Shown here: positions 1 through 7,231 of the stretch, one piece after another
Layout of the letters: each line of letters starts with the position of its first letter
How positions within the stretch are numbered: the stretch's first letter is position 1
Origin: Candidatus Iainarchaeum sp.
GTDB lineage: Archaea; Iainarchaeota; Iainarchaeia; Iainarchaeales; DTGL01
Reading direction: 5' to 3'
Length of the DNA: 35,103 bases
Assembly (NCBI GenBank): GCA_026413945.1
Contig: JAOAJX010000007.1
Span: forward strand, 1 to 35,103
Notes under the pieces: generated by a model
What the model was told of the DNA's origin: nothing
Database searches by the model: none
What the model saw: only the letters and a program-made list of their open reading frames with translations
Program-made: the position numbers and the translations under genes

Positions 1-2
1 TT

Positions 3-1547
3 GTTGAATTTTCAAATGCAGGTTTTCCAGAGGGCCAAAAGTTACAGCGATGTGATGGTTTAGTGGCCTCTGCTGAGAATAATTGCCTCTATGTAAAAAT
101 ATCTCCATTAAAGAAGGTCTCACTGAGGCAACATGGTGGTAATATAGAATTTGATTATGTAAAACCATATGCTTTAATTTTCCATAAATTCGGACAGTTA
201 TTCTTTCATTTTGATTGGAAAGTAGATAAAAATGGATTAGTAGAAGTTGATAAAAATTATCTATCTTGCCCGAATAGAATAGTGGATTTCGAAAAGCTGA
301 TACAAATTGTTTTGACAAATGCTATTCAAAGTAAAGATTTTTGGAAAAACATAAAGAAAGAAATTTTGAATTATGGCCCATTTAGTACTTGGTATAAAAC
401 TTTAGCCAATTATAAAATCAAAGAAAATGTAGAACTTAATACTTCCAGAACAAGATGGGTAACTGATAAGAAAATACTAGAACTCAAAATCAATAGATTT
501 GGACATGCAATGGACCCTGAAAGAGGCATGTTAGCCTTTTATGGTACATTGACTCGCGTTGTCCCAAAGATGCTATTTGACCAAAGAAATGATGCATGGT
601 ATAAAGATATACCAAAAGAATCCGAGATTAGGAATTATATCAAGAAGAATCGATTAATTAAAGGTTATGATTTTCTCTATTGTTTTATGTTAGGTTCTGG
701 TTTATACAATAATAAGGATTTTATTCAAATCGTCTATAAGCACCGTAATGACAAATCTTCAAACATAGGAGTAGACATTACTGATTTTGTAAAGAAGAAC
801 TTTTCAGAAATTAATAAATCAATAAGAACTATCTTAAAATACTCGAACATGTTTATTATTGTAGACGAAAAACAAACACCAAGGGTTATTCTTAGATGGA
901 AAGATGCACACTCAACAAAAGAGTTTGGTAAAAATCCAGAAATAACTTTAATACAAAAAATATCTTCTTTAGACGAAGATGTTGTGACGTATATTACAAT
1001 AAATAATATTTTGAAATTAAACGGTTTTAAGATTCTTGCGGCGAGTTATCCAGGTGCACAAGCAGACAGGGTAATTTTAATTGAGCCTGGTACAGGAAGA
1101 AGACAAAAAAGAAAATATGTAGATATAATAGCATATCTTGAAAAAAAGAATATTACTTCGTTACAGGAAAATAAAGGCCCCTTTTCCATTTCTGCTATAC
1201 AAGAAGACATCAATGAGCTATCTAATTATAAGACTAATAAAAAATATAAAGAAGCACTCAAATATTTTCAAGATAGATTTGAACCAAAATCTGTAAATTC
1301 AATAATAAAAATAGGGGTAGGTTTCTGGTCAAACCCAAACTTTAAAATAAGTAAAATAAAAGATTTGGATTTAAAAGAGTTGGATTATTTTGTTTATATA
1401 ACTCCAAATATGAAAAATTGGAAAATTTGGAGAACAGGAATTAAAAATATGTTTTCAAAAACAAGCGGGGATGTGAAAATACCGTTAATTTATGAAGTTA
1501 TTGAAAATAAATCTAAAGGAATTAAGACGTTATCAAATTTTTATTAA
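3..1547 (+). CDS. Probable restriction endonuclease-like protein, 5'-truncated
   Basis: The reading frame is open to the window edge with no stop before the first internal GTG (63), and the residues upstream (EFSNAGFPEGQ..RCDGLVAS) look coding, so the true start lies outside. Counting from 63, residues 354-371 hold a PD-(D/E)XK-like pattern: Asp354 in YVDIIAYL, then Glu369-x-Lys371 in LQENKG, followed by a helix. An earlier RFGHAMDPERG segment (146-155) recalls the DPxRG-type motifs of some type II restriction enzymes. The gene is much more AT-rich than its neighbours (one 60-base line at 1201 is 25% G+C), which suggests recent acquisition. The role as a DNA-cleaving enzyme is inferred from the motif only. 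A partner methyltransferase would have to lie upstream of the window. Confidence 0.6.
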   Translation, partial: VEFSNAGFPEGQKLQRCDGLVASAENNCLYVKISPLKKVSLRQHGGNIEFDYVKPYALIFHKFGQLFFHFDWKVDKNGLVEVDKNYLSCPNRIVDFEKLIQIVLTNAIQSKDFWKNIKKEILNYGPFSTWYKTLANYKIKENVELNTSRTRWVTDKKILELKINRFGHAMDPERGMLAFYGTLTRVVPKMLFDQRNDAWYKDIPKESEIRNYIKKNRLIKGYDFLYCFMLGSGLYNNKDFIQIVYKHRNDKSSNIGVDITDFVKKNFSEINKSIRTILKYSNMFIIVDEKQTPRVILRWKDAHSTKEFGKNPEITLIQKISSLDEDVVTYITINNILKLNGFKILAASYPGAQADRVILIEPGTGRRQKRKYVDIIAYLEKKNITSLQENKGPFSISAIQEDINELSNYKTNKKYKEALKYFQDRFEPKSVNSIIKIGVGFWSNPNFKISKIKDLDLKELDYFVYITPNMKNWKIWRTGIKNMFSKTSGDVKIPLIYEVIENKSKGIKTLSNFY

Positions 1548-1617
1548 AGAATAATAAGCAAATATTACCTTAAAGGTTCAATAAATAAATTTAAAACACA
1601 ATAATATTGGTGGTAGG

Positions 1618-2532
1618 TTGGCCAACAGAGTTATAGTTACTTGCAAAAGCAATGTGGATATTGCAAAAGAAATTGCAAAATGCATGAAAGCCAAACTCGG
1701 AAAGCTCTCTTTTTCTAAATTCCCTGATTTTGAATCCTACTGCAAGTTTGGAGAGCAACTTTCCGGCAGACATGTTTTTATAGTACAATCAACGTGCTGT
1801 CCGGCAAACGAAAACCTAATGGAGCTTTTAATTGCGATAGACGCTGCAAGAAGCTCCGGTGCGAAAAGGATTACTGCAGTAATACCTTATTATGGTTATG
1901 CAAGGCAGGATAGGCAGTCAAAACCGGGTGAGCCAATAACTGCAGCACTTGTTGCAAAGCTGCTAAAGGCAGCTGGCGCTGATTCTATAATAACTATGGA
2001 CTTGCATTCAAAAGCCGTTGAAAAGGCAATAAAAGTTAATAAAACCCATCTACACGCATACCCTGCAATAGCATCTTATTTCAAAGCAAAAAAAATTAGG
2101 AATTTATGCATAGTGGCACCTGATAAAGGTGCTTTAAAAAATGCTAAGCTTTATGCTAAGGCACTCGGGGCAAAAACTGCTTTTATTGAAAAGAAGCGTA
2201 AAAGTGCAACAGAGGTTGAAGCAATGAGCATAAGCAGTAATATCAACGGCTTAAATTGCCTTATAATTGACGATATAATAAGCACTGCGGGCACTATATG
2301 TGAAAGCGCAGCCATGCTTAAGAAATTAGGTGCGGAGAATATTTATGTTGCTGCAACCCACGGAGTTCTCGCTGGGAAAGCAATTCAGAAACTAAAAAAA
2401 GCACCTATAAAGGAAGTTGTTGTTACAAATACAATACCACAAGAGCAAAATAAAAGAAAATTGAAAAAACTCAAAATCGTGAGCGTTGCAAAGCTTTTTT
2501 GCAAAGCAATACGCAGAGAAAGTGGAAAATAA
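1618..2532 (+). CDS. prs: Ribose-phosphate pyrophosphokinase (PRPP synthetase)
   Basis: Transfers pyrophosphate from ATP to ribose 5-phosphate, giving PRPP for nucleotide, His and Trp synthesis. The 304-residue length suits the family. Visible signatures are the ARQDR..KPGEPITA segment, the TMDLHS metal/ATP motif, and the PRPP-binding loop DDIISTAGT at 218-226. The start is TTG: GGTGGT sits 3 bases upstream, the same spacing seen at several other genes here. An AT-rich TATA-like stretch lies near 1580-1596. It is followed after 30 bases by a gene that has its own TATA box. Family assignment is secure. Confidence 0.95.
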   Translation: MANRVIVTCKSNVDIAKEIAKCMKAKLGKLSFSKFPDFESYCKFGEQLSGRHVFIVQSTCCPANENLMELLIAIDAARSSGAKRITAVIPYYGYARQDRQSKPGEPITAALVAKLLKAAGADSIITMDLHSKAVEKAIKVNKTHLHAYPAIASYFKAKKIRNLCIVAPDKGALKNAKLYAKALGAKTAFIEKKRKSATEVEAMSISSNINGLNCLIIDDIISTAGTICESAAMLKKLGAENIYVAATHGVLAGKAIQKLKKAPIKEVVVTNTIPQEQNKRKLKKLKIVSVAKLFCKAIRRESGK

Positions 2533-2543
2533 AAATATAAATA
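2533..2543 (+). promoter_or_regulatory. TATA box of the helical hypothetical gene
   Basis: AAATATAAATA starts directly after the prs stop codon, centred about 25 bases before the ATG at 2563. This spacing implies a leaderless transcript. Confidence 0.5.
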
Positions 2544-2562
2544 ACAAAATATTACTCTAATT

Positions 2563-3690
2563 ATGCCCTTATCAAAAAGACCGAGTTCGAAGCTAAAAAT
2601 AGAGAGAGCAACTTTTGCAAAACTTAAGCAGCTAGTGAGAACACTAGAAGAAAGATATGGAGTAGTTGATAAAAATCAAAGGCGTGAGATAATTGCAGAC
2701 ATAGAGAAGCAACGCTGGGATGAAAAACAAAAATTCTGGAGCAAAAAAGTGGTTGAGAGGGGTGGCTCTGCAGCATTCAAAAGAACAACTTACAGAGCAT
2801 TAAATAAGCTTCTTGTGTTATCACTGCAATTGGAAATGGCAAACACAAGCTTAAAAAGAAGAAATATAATGTTGCAGATGAGAAGGATTCAGCTACCGAG
2901 TCAAGATCTTGAGGCTAAGTTCTCACAAAAAGCCAGGCTTGACATAGAAGCTGCTAAAAGTGTCCCAATGCACGCTTTATTAAGCTGTTACAGAAATAGA
3001 GCTACTCCATCTTCAGAGAAGATTGAAGCGTTAAGGACAATACAACATCTTTATCCTGTGGGCATAAGAAGAATTATCGTTAGACTATTTGAGGAAAGAC
3101 CGCCGGAGAGAGCAGTAAGAAATGAAATGATAAGGATCCTTTCCTCAAGCAGATCAGCAACATTCCCAGAAGCAATTAAAAAGAGATTCATAGAATCGGG
3201 AAATCTCGATGCAAAAATATTTGGCATAGAGGTCTTAGCTAACACCCCGAGTGTATTTGCTTTGACTACTTTAGCTAATATTGTTAAACCCCAAACACTT
3301 GAGTTACGCTTATTCAAGGAAGAGCTAACAAAACGTGGCCGTGAGGAAATGAAAAGGGTACTTTCAGACAAGAACCTTCTTGAAAATGCGGTAGAAGAAG
3401 CAAAAAATTTCCTTTATGAGATGAGAAACAAAGCTGCAATGGCAGAACATGTAGAAGTATCCTTCTATGCAGGCATATATGTTGTTGGGCTAGCATCAAG
3501 AGGCATAAGGGATTGGCTTAGTGTATATGGAAGGCAACTAGTACAAAAAGAAGCCCTAACAGATATATTAAACAGCTTGCAGAAGCAAAGAACCGAAATC
3601 ATGAAGTTTCATGGAAAGCACAAGGCTGTAAGTTATGCAATAAAAGAAATAGATAAAACAATTAATTTTCTACGGGATTACATCTGGTAG
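2563..3690 (+). CDS. Hypothetical helical, basic cytoplasmic protein
   Basis: 375 residues, not recognised. It has no signal peptide or membrane segment. It is rich in Lys, Arg, Glu, Ala and Leu and predicted by eye to be almost entirely helical. A charged N-terminal region (KIERATFAKLKQLVRTLEERYG..) is followed by repeated helix pairs that could be HEAT-like (about 130-260) and a C-terminal helical bundle. A TATA-like AAATATAAATA at 2533-2543 places transcription initiation within a few bases of the ATG, so the mRNA is probably leaderless. The composition suits a nucleic-acid or protein-binding scaffold, but no function can be assigned. Confidence 0.75.
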   Translation: MPLSKRPSSKLKIERATFAKLKQLVRTLEERYGVVDKNQRREIIADIEKQRWDEKQKFWSKKVVERGGSAAFKRTTYRALNKLLVLSLQLEMANTSLKRRNIMLQMRRIQLPSQDLEAKFSQKARLDIEAAKSVPMHALLSCYRNRATPSSEKIEALRTIQHLYPVGIRRIIVRLFEERPPERAVRNEMIRILSSSRSATFPEAIKKRFIESGNLDAKIFGIEVLANTPSVFALTTLANIVKPQTLELRLFKEELTKRGREEMKRVLSDKNLLENAVEEAKNFLYEMRNKAAMAEHVEVSFYAGIYVVGLASRGIRDWLSVYGRQLVQKEALTDILNSLQKQRTEIMKFHGKHKAVSYAIKEIDKTINFLRDYIW

Positions 3691-3741
3691 GAATAATTTA
3701 TTTAAAAAAATTTGTCACATTTTTTGTATGGGTGATTCATT

Positions 3742-4116
3742 ATGACACTACTAATGGAAGTATACAAATGCGCAATATGTGGTAATATTGTGGAAGTGCT
3801 ACATGCTGGTAAAGGCACACTGGTTTGTTGTGGTCAGCCCATGAACCTGCTCAAAGAAAAAACTGAAGATGTTGGGCAGGAAAAGCATGTACCGGTAATA
3901 GAGAAAAGCAAGGTGGGGGTTATAGTAAAAGTTGGCTCTATCGCGCATCCAATGGAACAAGCGCACTATATAGAATGGATTGCAATATTGACAGATGGTG
4001 GTATTTACAGGAGATTCTTAAATCCTGGTGACAAGCCAGAAGCAGAATTTGTAGTAAAAGGCAAAGTACTAAGTGCAAAAGAGTATTGCAACATACACGG
4101 CCTTTGGAAAAAATAG
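3742..4116 (+). CDS. dfx: Desulfoferrodoxin (2Fe superoxide reductase)
   Basis: Reduces superoxide to peroxide without making oxygen, a typical anaerobe defence in the cytoplasm. The 124 residues contain both iron sites. The N-terminal desulforedoxin centre uses Cys10, Cys13, Cys29 and Cys30. The catalytic centre uses His49 in the EKHVP motif, His69, His75, Cys116 and His119, with the conserved Glu47-Lys48 pair. All ligands are present, so the protein should be active. ATG at 3742 is chosen because GGTGAT at 3731-3736 lies 5 bases upstream; an in-frame ATG at 3754 is less likely. A TATA-like tract TTTATTTAAAA lies near 3698-3708. The gene converges with the response regulator with no gap: the two stop codons are adjacent. 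Confidence 0.93.
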   Translation: MTLLMEVYKCAICGNIVEVLHAGKGTLVCCGQPMNLLKEKTEDVGQEKHVPVIEKSKVGVIVKVGSIAHPMEQAHYIEWIAILTDGGIYRRFLNPGDKPEAEFVVKGKVLSAKEYCNIHGLWKK

Positions 4117-4506
4117 CTAACGAACATGTTTCCTCAATGGGCTTTTTCTCCGTAAATCAAAAGAGTATCTCTTAGCTATTGGCTTAAGCCAAAAAAACAA
4201 AGGCCTGGTGTAGGTGTGATGAAGAGCAGTTGAATGCAAAATTAGCTTTCCCTTGTAGCCATTTTTGCGGCACCATCTGCATAAATAAAGGCCAGCTGGT
4301 AATGAAAACGGGCTTTTTGGCGCTCTAAAGAAAAGGTCTGTTAGAACCACATCAAACTTATTTTCTTGCATTAACTTCTTTGCTTCTGATATCGAAGAAG
4401 ATAAAAAAACTTCAAAGCCAATGCATTCGTATTGCTTCTTTAGTGCCATGCGAACAGATAGCTTGTCATCAACAATAAGTATTTTTTGCTTTTTGCAATC
4501 AACCAT
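4117..4506 (-). CDS. Stand-alone response regulator receiver domain
   Basis: A 129-residue single-domain CheY-like receiver. Visible elements are the acidic pair Asp13-Asp14 in ILIVDD, the phospho-acceptor Asp57 in VVLTD, Ser92/Thr93 after beta-4, and Lys108 before Pro. There is no output domain, only a short strongly basic tail (RRKSPLRKHVR). An upstream in-frame ATG at 4605 would overlap the divergent HD gene; ATG at 4506 begins MVDCKKQKILIVDD, as expected of the family, and sits about 27 bases from a TATA box, so the mRNA is probably leaderless. No histidine kinase is in the window. The divergent HD hydrolase may share its regulation. Confidence 0.87.
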   Translation of the reverse strand: MVDCKKQKILIVDDKLSVRMALKKQYECIGFEVFLSSSISEAKKLMQENKFDVVLTDLFFRAPKSPFSLPAGLYLCRWCRKNGYKGKLILHSTALHHTYTRPLFFWLKPIAKRYSFDLRRKSPLRKHVR

Positions 4507-4529
4507 TGTAATTATAATATGAGGGAGTG

Positions 4530-4538
4530 ATTTATATA
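4530..4538. promoter_or_regulatory. Shared bidirectional TATA box between receiver and HD genes
   Basis: ATTTATATA reads as TTTATATA on plus and TATATAAAT on minus. On the minus strand, 27 bases from its centre reaches about 4507, immediately before the receiver ATG (4506). On the plus strand it reaches about 4561, eight bases before the HD ATG (4569). One near-palindromic element could therefore drive both genes. Confidence 0.5.
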
Positions 4539-4568
4539 GGAAACGCAAAAAATCTTGAACCAAAATAT

Positions 4569-5225
4569 ATGAGGCTTTTAAAGTGTGTTGAAAAAGAGCT
4601 TGCATGTTCAGCGCACGATATAGAGCATGTTATGCGTGTCTATAATCTATGCTTGCTTCTCTCCGCGGATGAAGATGACATAGACTTAGATGTATTAAAA
4701 AGCGCTGCAATTTTGCATGATATTGCAAGGGTAAAGGAAGACTCAAATAAGAGTGGCCGCATAGATCATGCCATTCTCGGTGCTAAGGTGGCTAAAAAGC
4801 TGCTTGCAAAAAATGGTTACAGCGAGGAAAAAATAGAAAAAATAGCACATTGCATTGAGGCACACAGATTAAGAGGAACAATAAAGCCAAAAACTAAAGA
4901 GGCCAAAATTCTTTACGATGCTGATAAGGTTGATGTGCTTGGTGCAGTTGGCATTGCAAGATGCTTTGCTCTCGGAGGTAGATATGGCCAAAGATTATAT
5001 GCAAAGGCTAATTTACGCAAATATATCAAAGAAAACACAATTTCTGGGAGTGGTCGCATAAAAGATATAAGTAAGCATACACCTAACCTAGAGTATGAGC
5101 TAAAGCTTAAGCATATACCAAAGATGCTCTATACAAAGAAAGCAAAGAAGATTGCCAGTAAGCGAATGCAGATAATGAAAAAATTCTTCAGTCAGATGAA
5201 GCAAGAGATAGAAGGCAAAATTTAG
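4569..5225 (+). CDS. HD-domain metal-dependent phosphohydrolase
   Basis: The 218 residues contain the HD superfamily pattern: an early His in AHDIEHVMRV (16-25), the His50-Asp51 pair in AAILHDIAR, a later DHAILGAKVA helix, EAHR, and the Asp of LYDADKVD. The family hydrolyses phosphate esters or nucleotides; the substrate is unknown. An in-frame GTG at 4527 would give 14 more residues but would overlap the TATA box, so ATG 4569 with a short leader fits better. The C-terminal 50 residues are Lys-rich and helical. It is divergent from the receiver gene. Confidence 0.87.
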   Translation: MRLLKCVEKELACSAHDIEHVMRVYNLCLLLSADEDDIDLDVLKSAAILHDIARVKEDSNKSGRIDHAILGAKVAKKLLAKNGYSEEKIEKIAHCIEAHRLRGTIKPKTKEAKILYDADKVDVLGAVGIARCFALGGRYGQRLYAKANLRKYIKENTISGSGRIKDISKHTPNLEYELKLKHIPKMLYTKKAKKIASKRMQIMKKFFSQMKQEIEGKI

Positions 5226-5247
5226 AAAAAATGCAAACAACAAATAA

Positions 5248-5255
5248 TTTAAATA
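5248..5255 (+). promoter_or_regulatory. TATA-like element of the small Cys-rich membrane gene
   Basis: TTTAAATA is centred about 30 bases before the ATG at 5282. It argues against the in-frame ATG at 5231, which would place the promoter inside the gene. Confidence 0.4.
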
Positions 5256-5281
5256 CAATTGCATTTTTATTTTTGGTGTGG

Positions 5282-5734
5282 ATGTTGAAAATTGCTCATA
5301 AACCAAATACGGCTGATGAGAGCGGAATGCATGAGCTTATGACCGCTTTTTTCTTAGTTGTGATCGTTATTTCTGTTGTCACTATGTTAATTTATTTCAA
5401 CTACCAGGGTGCAATAAGGCAAAGCATAATGGCTGAACAGATTTATAAAATGAGATATTATACCACATTGAGAAATCAAATAGATAATTGCTTAAAAGCA
5501 TATGAAAAAAACAATACTGCTTTGCTTATATCCGAGTTGGGTAAGTGCATACCGGATGAATCCAAAGGCTACTCGATAGAAAGGATTGCAAACTATGACT
5601 GCAATTATGGCTACTTTGAAGCTGGAGACACAAACAACTGCGAGACACAGCTCATCTTTTATAGCAACATACCACAAGATTTAACAAAAAGCTGTCTTGT
5701 GAAGATGCGTGTCTGCTTACAAGGCAGCATTTAA
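5282..5734 (+). CDS. Small membrane-anchored Cys-containing protein
   Basis: Not recognised. From ATG 5282 it has about 150 residues: a short polar N-terminus (MLKIAHKPNTADESGMHEL), one hydrophobic helix (MTAFFLVVIVISVVTMLIYF), then a soluble domain with six cysteines, enough for three disulfides if exported. An N-terminal anchor with an external domain resembles pilin-like or signal-anchored archaeal proteins, but the canonical pilin cleavage pattern is not clear. An earlier ATG at 5231 is in frame, but a TATA-like TTTAAATA at 5248-5255 lies after it. It sits 56 bases after the HD gene. Confidence 0.65.
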   Translation: MLKIAHKPNTADESGMHELMTAFFLVVIVISVVTMLIYFNYQGAIRQSIMAEQIYKMRYYTTLRNQIDNCLKAYEKNNTALLISELGKCIPDESKGYSIERIANYDCNYGYFEAGDTNNCETQLIFYSNIPQDLTKSCLVKMRVCLQGSI

Positions 5735-5871
5735 GTCATTTCAGGCTTCAGGGTGTTCGCTTTTTTCCTTAACATTTGGTGACTATTAAAAGCAATATCC
5801 TTCAAATCTTTTATTATTACAGCAAACAAAAAAATAAATAGGAGAAAAACAAATAATATGCAGGTGGTATC

Positions 5872-7122
5872 ATGAAAAAACCTTTTAAATTCCTTTTTCT
5901 TGCATTTACAGTGCTACTTTTTTTGTTGGCCTCTTCTGCAACAAAGATGAGCATAATCCCGGGCATAATGCATAGAAATGATTATTATGCAGTTTCCTTT
6001 GATGGCGAAGGAGATGCGATTGTAAGGGCTAAGTTTAGCTTAGTAAATCACGGCAAAGAGTCAATAAACCAGATACGCTTTCAGCTCCCGCAAAACGCAT
6101 TAGTGTATTTTGTTGCTCGATGTCCAGCAACATGGGGAACTTATTACTATGATAAAAGTGATTATTATGATTACAAAAAACTCGATTTTAACATGGAACG
6201 CTATGCCGACTCTCTTAATGTCAGGGTTTTCCTTTCAGAAGAGCTTAAACCAAACACATCGGTTGAAATATTTATGCTTTACAAAGTGTCGGCGCTCGCA
6301 AAGAAGGACTTTTTAGGCAACTTTAATTTTGAGTTTAAGACCGCAATAGACACTGATGCCGTACTGACGGAAGAAGTCAGGGTTGCGGTTAACACACAAC
6401 CTGGTTTTGTGCTTAAGGGTGCGAAAAGCGAGGTAAACTATAAGCAGGACTTCTTCTCAGAAGCTGCGGCAGTGAAAGTAGCCCAGGAGTTCCCAGTAGC
6501 CAAACCAGGATATTATGATAATTATTACAATATAGAATACGTGCAAGGGCTTGTAAAGGAAGCTTATTCACTTGATCAGTATGAATCATTCACCGTTAGG
6601 GGCTCTTACTCTGAGAATGGCCTTATCCTTTACCTTCCGGAAATATTGATAGGCATCTTGGTTCTTGCAATAATTTTCGGTGTCATCGCATTTGCAATCA
6701 AAAGGTTTGCGAAAAAAGCATTGCAGACAAAGGCAAAGGTTAAAGATGATGTGCTGCCAAAGCAGCCAATAAAAGAGCTTATTGTGGAAACTTATAAAAG
6801 CACGTTCGCGACGGTTATTCTCACCGCCTTAGCAATTGCTGGGCTTGTTATAATAACAGTCTTTGTTTCGGCCGCTTTCATGGATGCTATATGGAGAATC
6901 GGGCTTATAGATTATAGTTATAAGGGAGTGCTGTTGCTGATATACATGGTAATTGTTGCATCGTTTGTAATATTGGAGTTTGCCTTGCCTTCATACTTCG
7001 TTTACAAGAAGCACTCATTGATTGCCGGCCTTGCAACCTTTCTGCTTTCCTTGCTATTCATCTTCATAATAGTGTTTGCAATTGGGGTTTTAATGAAGGC
7101 AGGAAGAACTGTTTATTATTAA
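5872..7122 (+). CDS. Exported multi-pass membrane protein of unknown function
   Basis: 416 residues, not recognised. It has a Lys-rich N-terminus and a signal or anchor helix (KFLFLAFTVLLFLLASSA). An external domain of about 220 residues rich in beta-strand and Tyr/Asp follows, then a helix at about 252-275, a Lys-rich cytoplasmic loop, and three more helices (about 312-335, 350-372, 383-407). The start is supported by GGTGGT five bases before the ATG. An AAAATAAATA tract near 5830 may be the TATA box. The fold of the external domain (extended chain with NPNTSVEI-like turns) could be Ig-like, but this is only an impression. Confidence 0.75.
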   Translation: MKKPFKFLFLAFTVLLFLLASSATKMSIIPGIMHRNDYYAVSFDGEGDAIVRAKFSLVNHGKESINQIRFQLPQNALVYFVARCPATWGTYYYDKSDYYDYKKLDFNMERYADSLNVRVFLSEELKPNTSVEIFMLYKVSALAKKDFLGNFNFEFKTAIDTDAVLTEEVRVAVNTQPGFVLKGAKSEVNYKQDFFSEAAAVKVAQEFPVAKPGYYDNYYNIEYVQGLVKEAYSLDQYESFTVRGSYSENGLILYLPEILIGILVLAIIFGVIAFAIKRFAKKALQTKAKVKDDVLPKQPIKELIVETYKSTFATVILTALAIAGLVIITVFVSAAFMDAIWRIGLIDYSYKGVLLLIYMVIVASFVILEFALPSYFVYKKHSLIAGLATFLLSLLFIFIIVFAIGVLMKAGRTVYY

Positions 7123-7231
7123 GCAAAGAATCGCAAAAGAAACATCTTTTTATTTTTAATATGCCTTATTCTATTACTCCGTCAAGACGCACCCTAAAGT
7201 AGCCTGTTCTTTTTAATCAAAGGAGATTATT

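Noticed and set aside
4527-4568. GTG 4527 start for the HD hydrolase
   Set aside because: It would place the TATA box inside the coding sequence and has no site with good spacing; ATG 4569 begins the conserved domain.
5231-5281. Earlier ATG start for the small Cys-containing membrane protein
   Set aside because: A TATA-like box at 5248-5255 lies inside this extension; ATG 5282 fits better, though proof is lacking.
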